Positions 27,786 to 36,528 of a stretch of 64,000 bases of DNA are shown piece by piece. The notes below the pieces were generated by a model. The model did no database searches. It had not been told where the DNA came from and saw nothing but the letters and a program-made list of their open reading frames with translations. The translations under genes were made by a program, and so were the position numbers. Source of the DNA: an uncultured Prevotellaceae bacterium (lineage in GTDB: Bacteria; Bacteroidota; Bacteroidia; Bacteroidales; Bacteroidaceae); contig CAMAFX010000003.1 in assembly GCA_945833925.1 (NCBI GenBank), positions 1 to 64,000 on the forward strand, in the 5' to 3' direction. The first letter of the stretch is position 1. Each line of letters starts with the position of its first letter.

Positions 27786-29018
27786 ATGGATTCATTGTCA
27801 CTATATGAACTGAATAATCTTGTCAGTTCTGTCATCGAGCAGACGTTCGAGGACGACGTCTGGGTGAGAGGTGAACTGCTGGAGGGCCGACCAGGTGGTG
27901 GTGGACACTTCTACGGCGAACTCGTAGAGAAGGACGAACTGACAGGCGGCTTGTTGGCAAAAGCCAGAATAACCATATGGGCAAGGACTTACTCGTTGCT
28001 CAGGAACCGGTTCGAGAACGAGACTGGACAGACACTGAAGCCGGGGCTGAAACTGCTGCTGAAGGTCAAGGTATGTTTTCACGAGCAGTATGGCTACAGT
28101 CTGAATGTGGTAGACATCGATCCGAGTTTTACACTTGGAGATATGGTTAGGCGCCGACAGCAGATTATTGCCCAATTAGAGAAGGATGGGGTAATCGACG
28201 ATAACAGGACACTGCCTTTGCCAACCCTGTTGAAACGTATTGCTGTAGTGTCAAGCGATAAGGCTGCAGGATACGGTGACTTCTGTGATCAACTGCTCAA
28301 CAACGAGTACGGACTCTACTTTGACGTACGGCTTTTCCCAGCCCTGATGCAAGGCGCCAGGGTGGAGGAAACCATACTTTCCGCCCTTGATAAGATTGCT
28401 TTGCAGGATGACCGCTGGGACGCTGTGGTGATAATAAGAGGAGGTGGTGCGGTGAGCGACCTGTCCGATTTTGATTCGTATAACCTGGCTTCAGCCATCG
28501 CCCAGTTCCCCTTGCCGGTATTTACAGGCATCGGTCACGAGAGGGACGAGACTGTCCTCGACAGAGTTGCGCACACGTCGCTCAAGACTCCGACGGCAGT
28601 TGCAGCATACATTCTTGATTATCAAGTGGCTCACCTTGCACGACTCGAAGAGATACAGAACATTCTCGTGCAGTCTTCGCTGCGCAAACTGGAACGTGAA
28701 CATCAGCGTTTGGACCACCTCTCGACAACCCTTCCGCTCTCTTTTGCGAGGGTCAGAGACAGACAGGAACACCTGTTGCAGCAGATTGAGGAGCGTATGC
28801 ACACCAACGTCTCGATGCGTTTAGAGCGTGAGAACTACAGACTGCAACTCCTGGAGCAGCGTGTTCAATCTCTTGACCCAGCTTTGCTTCTCAGGCGAGG
28901 CTACAGCATTACTCTTTGCAATGGTGTTCTTGTCACATCTGCTTCTCAGTTAAAGGAGGGGGATGTCATAACCACACAGCTTGCAAACGGAAAGCTAAGT
29001 TCGAAAGTACTTGCTTAG
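27786..29018 (+). CDS. xseA: exodeoxyribonuclease VII large subunit
   Basis: XseA (410 residues) is the catalytic subunit of exonuclease VII, which digests single-stranded DNA from both ends. It has the N-terminal OB fold (LVSSVIEQTFEDDVWVRGEL), the catalytic core with VIIRGGGAVSDLSDFDSYN and PVFTGIGHERDETVLDRVAH, a coiled-coil stretch from about 280 to 370, and the C-terminal clamp LLRRGYSITLCNG. The length is close to the usual 400-450. The small subunit follows 115 bases later, with a 10-base periodic array between them. Confidence 0.95.
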   Translation: MDSLSLYELNNLVSSVIEQTFEDDVWVRGELLEGRPGGGGHFYGELVEKDELTGGLLAKARITIWARTYSLLRNRFENETGQTLKPGLKLLLKVKVCFHEQYGYSLNVVDIDPSFTLGDMVRRRQQIIAQLEKDGVIDDNRTLPLPTLLKRIAVVSSDKAAGYGDFCDQLLNNEYGLYFDVRLFPALMQGARVEETILSALDKIALQDDRWDAVVIIRGGGAVSDLSDFDSYNLASAIAQFPLPVFTGIGHERDETVLDRVAHTSLKTPTAVAAYILDYQVAHLARLEEIQNILVQSSLRKLEREHQRLDHLSTTLPLSFARVRDRQEHLLQQIEERMHTNVSMRLERENYRLQLLEQRVQSLDPALLLRRGYSITLCNGVLVTSASQLKEGDVITTQLANGKLSSKVLA

Positions 29019-29040
29019 GTTTAGTTTTTTTTCGGGATTA

Positions 29041-29112
29041 ACTCGCGACAACTCCAGCTAACTCCAGCTAACTCCGATTAACTCCGGTTAAACTCCAGTT
29101 AACTCCGGTTAA
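29041..29112. repeat. 10-base periodic ACTCC array between xseA and xseB
   Basis: Units of ACTCCNNNTA recur with cores at 29051, 29061, 29071, 29081, 29092 and 29102, with a weaker one at 29041. The spacing is 10, with a single 11. The unit matches the array at 14615-14705, making a two-copy intergenic repeat family in this window. It lies inside an operon-like gene pair. Confidence 0.8.
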
Positions 29113-29133
29113 CGAACGAACAAACAATAAACA

Positions 29134-29328
29134 ATGATAACAAATATGACTTACGAAGAATCAATGAAGCAGTTGGAGACGTTGGCACAGCAGATGGAGC
29201 GTGGCGAATTGCCAATCGACGCACTTGCTGCCAAACTGAAGGAAGCACAGTTGCTCATTTCCTCATGCCGCAAGCAATTGCTTGAGGCTGACGAGCAGGT
29301 GAAGAATATCCTGAATCCCGACGCTTGA
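29134..29328 (+). CDS. xseB: exodeoxyribonuclease VII small subunit
   Basis: XseB (64 residues) wraps as helical hairpins around XseA and keeps it soluble. It has the typical start of the fold, TYEESMKQLETLAQQME, then GELPIDALAAKLKEAQLLI and the end CRKQLLEADEQVKNIL. ATG codons at 29134 and 29146 are both possible; the first gives a MITNM start. It lies downstream of xseA with the repeat array between them, so the two genes may have separate translation signals. Confidence 0.92.
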   Translation: MITNMTYEESMKQLETLAQQMERGELPIDALAAKLKEAQLLISSCRKQLLEADEQVKNILNPDA

Positions 29329-29372
29329 ATGCTATTTGACTGATTATTGACCAGTTTTTGTGTTTAAAAGTG

Positions 29373-29402
29373 TTGTGTTTTCATCAAAATGATGTATCTT
29401 TG
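29373..29402 (+). promoter_or_regulatory. promoter of ilvE
   Basis: TTG (29373-29375), exactly 19 bases, TATCTTTG (29395-29402): a textbook Bacteroidetes housekeeping promoter, 65 bases before the ilvE ATG. Confidence 0.82.
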
Positions 29403-29467
29403 CAACAGGTAAGCACTTATGTGCAAAGTATTGTTTTTAAATTGTAAGTAAAAAGATTTATAATACA

Positions 29468-30490
29468 ATGGAACAGATGGATTGGTCAAGTCTGGGTTTT
29501 GGCTATAACAAGACCGACTATAACGTACGCTGTTACTATCGTGACGGTGCGTGGGGCGAGATTGAAGTATGTAGCGAGGAGACAATTCCCCTTCATATGG
29601 CAGCAACATGCTTGCATTACGGACAGGAGGCTTTCGAGGGATTGAAGGCATACCGTTGTCCCGACGGCAAGGTGCGTGTTTTCCGTAGCGACGAGAATGC
29701 GGCACGCTTGCAGAGCACATGCCGTGGCATCCTTATGCCAGAGTTGCCAACAGAGAAGTTTAACGAGATGGTAGACAAGGTGGTTCGCCTTAACGAGCGC
29801 TTCATTCCTCCCTACGAGAGTGGTGCTTCTCTCTACATCCGTCCTTTGCTTATTGGTACAAGTGCACAGGTTGGCGTACATCCTGCAAGCGAATACCTGT
29901 TCCTCATCTTTGTCACTCCAGTAGGTCCTTACTTCAAGGGTGGCTTTGCAACCAATCCTTATGTCATCATCCGCGAGTTCGACCGCAGCGCGCCTCTCGG
30001 CACCGGTATCTACAAGGTTGGTGGCAACTATGCGGCAAGTCTCAAGGCAAACAGCATCGCTCACGAGTTGGGTTACAGTTGCGAGTTCTACCTTGATGCA
30101 AAGGAGAAGAAATATATGGACGAGTGTGGTGCGGCAAACTTCTTTGGCATTAAGAACAACACTTATGTCACTCCGAAGAGCACTTCTATCCTTCCGTCCA
30201 TCACAAACAAGAGTCTTATGCAGTTGGCTAAGGATTTGGGCATGACAGTCGAACAGCGCCAGATACCCGAGGAGGAACTCGATACATTCGAGGAGGCAGG
30301 TGCTTGCGGAACTGCTGCTGTCATTTCGCCAATCGAGCGCATCGACGACCTCGACCTTAAGAAGAGTTTCGTTATTGCCAAGGACGGCAAGCCCGGTCCT
30401 ACATGCACCAAACTCTACAACCTGCTTCGTGGCATACAGTATGGTATCGAACCCGATACACACAACTGGACACGCGTAGTGATTGAATAA
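29468..30490 (+). CDS. ilvE: branched-chain amino acid aminotransferase
   Basis: IlvE transfers amino groups between glutamate and the keto acids of valine, leucine and isoleucine using pyridoxal phosphate. The 340-residue product is of the longer eukaryote-like type (fold IV). Seen are LHYGQEAFEGLKAYRCPDG, the LYIRPLLIGT block, YKVGGNYAASLKANSIA with the PLP-binding Lys, and ECGAANFFGI (here DECGAANFFG). It is a single-gene unit with a promoter and an intrinsic terminator of its own. Confidence 0.95.
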   Translation: MEQMDWSSLGFGYNKTDYNVRCYYRDGAWGEIEVCSEETIPLHMAATCLHYGQEAFEGLKAYRCPDGKVRVFRSDENAARLQSTCRGILMPELPTEKFNEMVDKVVRLNERFIPPYESGASLYIRPLLIGTSAQVGVHPASEYLFLIFVTPVGPYFKGGFATNPYVIIREFDRSAPLGTGIYKVGGNYAASLKANSIAHELGYSCEFYLDAKEKKYMDECGAANFFGIKNNTYVTPKSTSILPSITNKSLMQLAKDLGMTVEQRQIPEEELDTFEEAGACGTAAVISPIERIDDLDLKKSFVIAKDGKPGPTCTKLYNLLRGIQYGIEPDTHNWTRVVIE

Positions 30491-30521
30491 TGTTACAAGA
30501 TCATAGCACAGCAAACAGAAA

Positions 30522-30547
30522 CGGAGCCAGTAACGGCTCCGATTTTT
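30522..30547 (+). terminator. intrinsic terminator after ilvE
   Basis: CGGAGCC (30522-30528) and GGCTCCG (30535-30541) form a 7-bp GC-rich stem with a 6-base loop, followed by ATTTTT. Confidence 0.85.
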
Positions 30548-30551
30548 AATA

Positions 30552-30617
30552 ATTCTCGGATGAGTTCCTGATGATTCTCAAATGAGTTTCTGATGATTCT
30601 CGAATGAGTCTTTTAAT
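30552..30617. repeat. ATTCTC-ATGAG array, 22-base period, upstream of glnN
   Basis: ATTCTC starts at 30552, 30574 and 30596, exactly 22 bases apart. Each unit continues RRATGAGT and then TYCTGATG in the first two. It sits between the ilvE terminator and the glnN start, where the glnN promoter would be expected, yet no TAnnTTTG box is visible there. Each unit contains a small dyad, CTC...GAG. Confidence 0.78.
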
Positions 30618-30641
30618 AATATACGAACGAAAAATAATCTG

Positions 30642-32834
30642 ATGTCAAGTACTTTAAGATTTCAAGTTGTAGGCGAAGCGTTCAAGAAGAAGCCTGTTGA
30701 GATTCCAAATCGCGAGGAGCGACCAAGTGAATACTTTGCCAAATACGTGTTCAACCGCCAGAAGATGTTCAAGTACCTTCCTTCGAAGGTCTACGCCAAG
30801 ATGTGCGATGTCATCGACAATGGTGCCAAACTCGACCTTGCGACTGCTGATGCAGTGGCTGAGGGTATGAAGAAGTGGGCTATGGAACTTGGCGTGACAC
30901 ACTGCACACACTGGTTCCAGCCTCTTACCGAGGGTACTGCCGAGAAGCACGACGGCTTTGTTGAGCACGACTGGAAGGGTGGCATGGTTGAGGAGTTCAC
31001 CGGCAAACAGCTCGTTCAGCAGGAGCCAGATGCCAGTTCGTTCCCGAGTGGCGGTATCCGCTCTACCTTCGAGGCACGCGGCTACTCTGCATGGGATCCT
31101 GCAAGCCCTGTCTTCGTCATCGGTGACACACTTCACATCCCAACCGTATTCATATCATACACTGGCGAGGCACTCGACTACAAGGCTCCTCTGAAGAAAG
31201 CCTTGAAGGCTGTCGACAGGGCAGCAACAGCGGTGTGCCAGTATTTCTATCCCGACGTGACAAAGGTTGTCAGCAACCTCGGCTGGGAGCAGGAGTACTT
31301 CCTGGTCGACGAGAGCCTCTATGCTGCACGTCCCGACCTCCTGATGACGGGCCGCACCCTGATGGGTCACGATTCGGCAAAGAACCAGCAGATGGACGAC
31401 CACTACTTCGGTGCCATTCCAAAGCGTGTGGCTATGTTCATGAAGGACCTCGAGATACAGGCCCTCGAACTTGGCATCCCCTGCAAGACACGTCACAACG
31501 AGGTAGCACCCAACCAGTTCGAGCTGGCTCCTATCTTCGAGGAGACCAACCTGGCTGTCGACCATAACATGCTCATTATGGGTCTGATGAAGAACATTGC
31601 ACGCAAGCACGGTTTCCGTTGTCTCTTGCACGAGAAGCCATTCGCCGGCGTCAACGGTTCGGGCAAGCACAACAACTGGAGCCTCTCCACCAACACAGGC
31701 GTGCTCCTTCATGGTCCCGGCAAGACGCTGCTCGACAACCTGCGTTTCATAACCTTCATCGTTGAGACCCTCATGGGTGTCTACCGCCACAACGGTCTGC
31801 TCAAGGCATCTATCATCAGTGCCACCAACGCTCACCGTCTTGGTGCCAACGAGGCACCGCCAGCAATCATCTCAAGTTTCCTCGGTACTCAGTTGAACGA
31901 CCTTCTGGAGAAGCTCGAGGAGAGCGACGACGACGAACTCTTCAACATCGTCGGCAAGCAAGCCCTCAGCCTCGACATTCCTCAGATTCCTGAGTTGTTG
32001 CTCGACAATACCGACCGTAACCGTACCTCTCCGTTCGCCTTCACCGGCAACCGCTTCGAGTTCCGCGCCGTGGGTAGCCAGGCAAACTGCGCTGCAGCCA
32101 TGATTGTGCTGAACACAGCCGTTGCAGAGGCATTGTCAGACTTCAAGGTTCGCGTAGACGCACTCATCGAGGGCGGTATGGACAAGATGAAGGCTATCCT
32201 CAAGACCGTTCGCGAGGACATCAAGACCTGCAAGCCAATCCACTTCGACGGCAACGGCTACAGCGACGAGTGGAAGAGAGAGGCTGCAGCACGCGGTCTG
32301 GACGTAGAAAGTAGCGCACCAATCATGCTCGACCAGTACCTTGCTCCTGCAACAAAGGAGATGTTCGCCAAGATGAACGTGCTGACCGAGGCAGAACTTC
32401 ACGCTCGCAACGAGATCAAGCTCGAGACATATACAAAGAAGATACAGATTGAGGCACGCATCTTCGGCGACCTCTGCCTCAACCACATCATCCCGGTTGC
32501 TACACGCTACCAGAGCCAGCTCATCGAGAATGTATTCAAGGTAAAGGCGACCTTCCCAGAAGAGATTGCCGGCAAACTCAATGCCAACAACCTGAAACTC
32601 ATCGAGCAGATATCCGAGAATAGCGCATTCATCACCGAGAACGTCGAGAAACTCACCGACGCGCGCCGTGTGGCAAACAAGATAGAGAGTGCTCGCGAGA
32701 AGGCAATTGCTTATCACGACACGGTAGCTCCTCTGCTGGAGTCTATCCGTTATCATATCGACAAGCTCGAACTAATCGTCGACGACGAACTCTGGCCGTT
32801 GCCAAAGTATCGCGAGATGCTGTTCATCCGCTAA
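30642..32834 (+). CDS. glnN: type III glutamine synthetase
   Basis: GS-III (730 residues, family usual about 700-730) makes glutamine from glutamate, ammonia and ATP and is the typical GS of Bacteroidales. Hallmarks are DASSFPSGGIRSTFEARGYS, QEYFLVDESLYAARPDL, KTRHNEVAPNQFELAP, HEKPFAGVNGSGKHNNWS and NRTSPFAFTGNRFEFRA with the C-terminal lobe behind it. It is a single-gene unit between a repeat array and a strong terminator. No normal promoter box is seen immediately upstream, so regulation may involve the array or a non-standard promoter. Confidence 0.96.
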   Translation: MSSTLRFQVVGEAFKKKPVEIPNREERPSEYFAKYVFNRQKMFKYLPSKVYAKMCDVIDNGAKLDLATADAVAEGMKKWAMELGVTHCTHWFQPLTEGTAEKHDGFVEHDWKGGMVEEFTGKQLVQQEPDASSFPSGGIRSTFEARGYSAWDPASPVFVIGDTLHIPTVFISYTGEALDYKAPLKKALKAVDRAATAVCQYFYPDVTKVVSNLGWEQEYFLVDESLYAARPDLLMTGRTLMGHDSAKNQQMDDHYFGAIPKRVAMFMKDLEIQALELGIPCKTRHNEVAPNQFELAPIFEETNLAVDHNMLIMGLMKNIARKHGFRCLLHEKPFAGVNGSGKHNNWSLSTNTGVLLHGPGKTLLDNLRFITFIVETLMGVYRHNGLLKASIISATNAHRLGANEAPPAIISSFLGTQLNDLLEKLEESDDDELFNIVGKQALSLDIPQIPELLLDNTDRNRTSPFAFTGNRFEFRAVGSQANCAAAMIVLNTAVAEALSDFKVRVDALIEGGMDKMKAILKTVREDIKTCKPIHFDGNGYSDEWKREAAARGLDVESSAPIMLDQYLAPATKEMFAKMNVLTEAELHARNEIKLETYTKKIQIEARIFGDLCLNHIIPVATRYQSQLIENVFKVKATFPEEIAGKLNANNLKLIEQISENSAFITENVEKLTDARRVANKIESAREKAIAYHDTVAPLLESIRYHIDKLELIVDDELWPLPKYREMLFIR

Positions 32835-32838
32835 TAGA

Positions 32839-32884
32839 AAACACCACAATGCCGTTCGCCTGACATTGTGGTGTTTGTTTTTTT
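32839..32884 (+). terminator. intrinsic terminator after glnN
   Basis: AAACACCACAATG (32839-32851) pairs perfectly with CATTGTGGTGTTT (32864-32876) around a 12-base loop and is followed by GTTTTTTTATC. It starts four bases after the glnN stop. Confidence 0.9.
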
Positions 32885-32947
32885 ATCTTTATGCGGTGCT
32901 CTTCTTTCGTTACTGCTGACACGTGGAGAGCCGGCCGGCCTCGTATG

Positions 32948-33664
32948 TCATCTGTTGATGAGAAATATTGCGGGAATCTTCGAGAGGTCGGGTAACCTGA
33001 TGCTCTTCCATTGCTGAATGGTGTGCGTCTGAATCCATTCGTCGTCGGTCGTTATGCCGGCGGCGATGCACATTCTGGTCTGTGGTCGCAGCGACGCTAC
33101 GAGCGACTGGAACATCTTTAGGTTGCGATAGGGCGTCTCAATGAAAAGCTGTGTCTGTCCCTCGTTCCATGCACGGCTCTCGAGTGCTTTCAGACGCTTT
33201 GCCCTGTCTGATGGCTCCACCGGCAGATAACCGTTGAAAGCGAACGATTGTCCGCCCAGTCCGCTTGCCATCACAGCAAGAATCATGCTCGACGGACCTA
33301 CCAGTGGAACGACGCTGAGTCCTTCCTTCTGCGCTATGGCTACGACATCGGCACCTGGGTCGGCAACAGCCGGGCATCCAGCCTCGCTTATCACACCGAT
33401 GGACTCGCCACGGCGCAGCGGTTCCAGATACTGGCTGAACTGCTTTGTGTCGGCATGCTTGCCCATCTCGTAGAACTGCGAGTCATCGATGGGGAAGGTG
33501 CGGTCTACCTTTCTCAGGAAGCGTCGTGCCGAACGTATGTCCTCGACGATGAAGTGTCGTATCTTCATTATTACGTCGTGGTTGTACGATGGCAGCACCT
33601 TGTCGATGGTGGTGTCGCCAAGCGTCACTGGGATAAGGTATAATGCAGGTTTCTCGTTTTCCAT
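32948..33664 (-). CDS. RsmI-like SAM-dependent methyltransferase (TP-methylase fold)
   Basis: A 238-residue tetrapyrrole-methylase-fold protein. RsmI 2'-O-methylates C1402 of 16S rRNA, and the motifs here echo RsmI: LYLIPVTLGD at the start, GVISEAGCPAVADPGADVV (SAM site) and LVGPSSMILAVMASGL. It is shorter than typical RsmI (about 280) and diverges in several places, so it may be the second, uncharacterised RsmI-like protein seen in Bacteroidetes. It lies 18 bases downstream of the helicase gene on the same strand, likely in one operon. Confidence 0.78.
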   Translation of the reverse strand: MENEKPALYLIPVTLGDTTIDKVLPSYNHDVIMKIRHFIVEDIRSARRFLRKVDRTFPIDDSQFYEMGKHADTKQFSQYLEPLRRGESIGVISEAGCPAVADPGADVVAIAQKEGLSVVPLVGPSSMILAVMASGLGGQSFAFNGYLPVEPSDRAKRLKALESRAWNEGQTQLFIETPYRNLKMFQSLVASLRPQTRMCIAAGITTDDEWIQTHTIQQWKSIRLPDLSKIPAIFLINR

Positions 33665-33682
33665 ATTGTTTTTATTGTTGAT

Positions 33683-35551
33683 TCAGAATAGTTGGTCGAT
33701 GTATGTTTTCAGTTTGCGGTAGAAGGGGTGCTTGCACAGCGTCTGGTCGTTGCCAATCAGGATGAGTTTCATTCGGGCTCTTGTTATTGCCACGTTCATT
33801 CTTCTTAGGTCGCGCAGGAAGCCCACCTGACCCTCGTCGTTCGAGCGTACCATAGAGATTACGATAACGTCGCGTTCCTGTCCTTGGAATCCGTCCACCG
33901 TATTGACCGATATAAGCGAGCGGAACGGTTTGAAGAATGGGCTACGCTTGATGAGTTGTCTCAGCAGACGCACCTGTCCGCGGTAGGGCGAGATCAGTCC
34001 CACGTCAATTCGCTCCGACAGAATCCTCTCCTTGCCGATGCGCTCGAAGTACTGCTGAAGGACGTGCACTGTCAGTTCAGCCTCGAAGGGGTTGATGCGC
34101 GACAGTCCGTCCATCTCCTCCTGATAGATGTCGGCATCTTCCACGGTGCTTATCCATTCGATGGGCGTATCCCAGTCCAGAATGCCTCTGTACTTCACGC
34201 TTGGGTCGCTCTCCAGCAGTCCGTCGTAGAAGAACTGGTTGGGGAACTGCATTATGCCCTCGCACATTCTGTACTGTGTTTTGAGCAGGGTGACGCATTT
34301 CGGTTGGTTGGCAACGATGTGCTCCATCAGTGTCACTCCGCCGTTCTTTCCGTTGCCTGTTGCTGTCAGTGCGTATGTCGATTTCAGTGTCGGTCCGAGT
34401 TGCTTGTGGTCGCCGGCAAGGATGACGCGGTCAGCCTTGGGTATGGCTATCCAGCATGCCGCTTCCAGTGCCTGTGCCGCCTCGTCGATGAAGAGTGTTC
34501 CGAAGCGCTGTCCCATCAGCAGTCGGTTGGCGGTTCCTGTCAGTGTACATGCTATGACGCGTGCCTCGCCGAACAGTTCCTCCTGTATGCTGTATTCTAT
34601 TTCCGTGGCGCGGTCCTTCAGTCTGCTCACCTTCTGTTGGAATGAGTCCGACGAACCGTGCTTGCGTTGTGCGTAGAGGTCGCGTATCGCCTTGCGTATG
34701 CTCCACAGTTGGGAGTATTGCGGATGGTTCTCGAAGCGTCGTTCATAGGTCTGTGCCAACATACGGTCGGTGACGCGTGTGGGGTTGCCAATGCGCAGCA
34801 CGTTTACGCCCCTGTCGCACAGTTTCTCTGCAATCCAGTCTACAGCCATGTTGCTCTGTGCGCACACCAGCACCTGCGTCTCGCGGTGAAGCGTCTCGTA
34901 GATTGCCTCAACGAGAGTCGTGGTCTTACCCGTTCCTGGAGGTCCGTGCACCACAGCCACATCCTTTGCCCACAGCACGTCGTTGACTGCCTGTTCCTGA
35001 GATGGGTTGAGCCATGGGAAGCGTTGAGGCATGAAGGTGTACCTGTGCGTTGGCGCCTGGGTGTGGCATATGTCGCGCAGTTCAGCCAGACGGTTTCCCT
35101 TAGCAGAGATGACGTGGTCCATCGCGTCAAACATCAGGCGGTATGTCGTCTCGTCGAGTGCAAGTTGGATGCCCAGTCTGTCGGCATTCTGCACCTGCAG
35201 CAAGGCGTCCTGCGAGGGTAGGGTAACAACCATCCTGTCGTTCTCTACATAACTGACGTTGGCGCTGAAACGCATGAAATGCAGGAGTCCCGATGCCTCT
35301 TCCGTAAAGAAGCATACGGGTTTGCCAGGCTCGAAGTTGTGCTCCTCGTCGAGCCAGTCTGTACGAATGACCTCCACGCTGAGTTGGTCGAGCGAGTTAT
35401 AGTAGGAACGACCCACAGACAGTGGGAACCAGCACGTTCCGCGCTTCACCTTGCGCTGTATGCTGGTGGCTTCGGTCTGTTTGCGAAACTGCTCTTTTTC
35501 GTGCTCGTATTCATGCCTTATCAGTTCGCAGTGTTGTTCCAGTATATGCAT
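33683..35551 (-). CDS. UPF1/IGHMBP2-like superfamily 1 helicase
   Basis: A 622-residue SF1B-type DNA/RNA helicase. N-terminal residues 1-180 form a beta-rich stalk/OB region. Walker A is HGPPGTGKTTTLVEAI at about 205-220, Walker B LFIDEAAQALEA, then LAGDHKQLGPTL, TQYRMCEGIMQFPNQFFY, NTVDGFQGQERDVIVISMVR and the final NVAITRARMKLILIG. The family is common in Bacteroidetes as a stand-alone gene; its nucleic-acid target is unknown. It is divergent from the ATPase gene at 35703, with a minus-strand TATCTTTG box at 35581-35588. Confidence 0.9.
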   Translation of the reverse strand: MHILEQHCELIRHEYEHEKEQFRKQTEATSIQRKVKRGTCWFPLSVGRSYYNSLDQLSVEVIRTDWLDEEHNFEPGKPVCFFTEEASGLLHFMRFSANVSYVENDRMVVTLPSQDALLQVQNADRLGIQLALDETTYRLMFDAMDHVISAKGNRLAELRDICHTQAPTHRYTFMPQRFPWLNPSQEQAVNDVLWAKDVAVVHGPPGTGKTTTLVEAIYETLHRETQVLVCAQSNMAVDWIAEKLCDRGVNVLRIGNPTRVTDRMLAQTYERRFENHPQYSQLWSIRKAIRDLYAQRKHGSSDSFQQKVSRLKDRATEIEYSIQEELFGEARVIACTLTGTANRLLMGQRFGTLFIDEAAQALEAACWIAIPKADRVILAGDHKQLGPTLKSTYALTATGNGKNGGVTLMEHIVANQPKCVTLLKTQYRMCEGIMQFPNQFFYDGLLESDPSVKYRGILDWDTPIEWISTVEDADIYQEEMDGLSRINPFEAELTVHVLQQYFERIGKERILSERIDVGLISPYRGQVRLLRQLIKRSPFFKPFRSLISVNTVDGFQGQERDVIVISMVRSNDEGQVGFLRDLRRMNVAITRARMKLILIGNDQTLCKHPFYRKLKTYIDQLF

Positions 35552-35580
35552 TGTCAGTTATGTATGGAGTAAATGTCTTG

Positions 35581-35588
35581 CAAAGATA
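35581..35588 (-). promoter_or_regulatory. -7 box of the helicase-methylase operon
   Basis: TATCTTTG on the minus strand, 29 bases upstream of the helicase ATG. -33 is not clear. Confidence 0.65.
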
Positions 35589-35673
35589 CGAAAAATCTTT
35601 TCTTTTTGATTCCCTTTGCCACAGTGATTGAAAATAATTGTTGTTTCGTATTCTCTTATTCGCAATTTCTTTG

Positions 35674-35681
35674 TATATTTG
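35674..35681 (+). promoter_or_regulatory. -7 box of the ATPase-DUF4435 pair
   Basis: TATATTTG, 21 bases before the ATG at 35703; it lies inside the longest ORF and so supports the shorter start. Confidence 0.65.
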
Positions 35682-35702
35682 CGTAAAACCTTATGTAAAG
35701 TT

Positions 35703-36521
35703 ATGGCACAATTCGCTGATTATATCCAGAAGATAGAGATAGACGCTTTGTGGAATGGCAGAAGACACATCGTATGGGAACTGCGTCCCGACGTGAATAT
35801 CCTGAGCGGAGTGAACGGTATGGGTAAGAGTACGATACTGAACAGGGTGCTGCGTTCGCTGCTCAACACAGGTCGTGAGGAAATGACAGACTTGGGAGTC
35901 ACCCTGACACTCTCGCCCGACGGTGCCGACATGGTGCGCTTTGATGCGGTAAGGAGTTTCGACCGCCCCGTGCTGTCCAGCACCATTATGGATCGGATTG
36001 TTGACACGAAGTTGAACAGTGAACTTGACTTCCAGTTGTATCAGTTGCAGCGCCGCTACCTTGACTTTCAGGTAAACGCAAGCAATCGCATTGTTGAACT
36101 CTTCACGAGTGGCGATCCGGACGCGCAGTGCAAGGCAAGTGCCATAGCCAGCGAGAAGTCGCATTTCCAGGACCTTGTGGACGAATTGTTCTCGGAGACG
36201 GGCAAGACCATCGACCGCCAGAGCAACGAGATATTCTTCTACCAGCAGGGCGACCGCCTGTCGCCATACAAACTGTCGAGCGGCGAGAAGCAGATGCTGG
36301 TCATCATGCTTACCGCGCTGGTCGAGAACAAGGAGCACTACGTCCTGTTTATGGACGAGCCCGAGATAAGTCTGCACATCGACTGGCAGAAGAAGCTTGT
36401 CTCCATCATTCACGATCTCAATCCCAATGCACAGATAATACTGACGACTCACTCGCCGGCAGTCATCATGGATGGCTGGATGGATTGTGTTACCGACGTT
36501 GAGGATATAATCGTAAACTGA
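35703..36521 (+). CDS. ABC-type AAA ATPase, partner of a DUF4435 protein
   Basis: A 272-residue ATPase of the ABC/SMC-like AAA_15/AAA_21 type with no membrane segments. Walker A is GVNGMGKST (36-44), the ABC signature LSSGEKQML (191-199), Walker B YVLFMDEPE (213-221) and the switch His in LTTHSP (H250). Between Walker A and the signature lies a helical insertion of about 100 residues. The next gene, seven bases on, encodes a DUF4435 TOPRIM protein. In the PARIS anti-phage system such an ATPase (AriA) and a DUF4435 nuclease (AriB) work together; AriA is, to my knowledge, clearly longer. The role here is therefore an inference from architecture. The ATG at 35703 is chosen because the promoter box lies just upstream of it. 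Confidence 0.82.
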   Translation: MAQFADYIQKIEIDALWNGRRHIVWELRPDVNILSGVNGMGKSTILNRVLRSLLNTGREEMTDLGVTLTLSPDGADMVRFDAVRSFDRPVLSSTIMDRIVDTKLNSELDFQLYQLQRRYLDFQVNASNRIVELFTSGDPDAQCKASAIASEKSHFQDLVDELFSETGKTIDRQSNEIFFYQQGDRLSPYKLSSGEKQMLVIMLTALVENKEHYVLFMDEPEISLHIDWQKKLVSIIHDLNPNAQIILTTHSPAVIMDGWMDCVTDVEDIIVN

Positions 36522-36528
36522 CTTTCCG

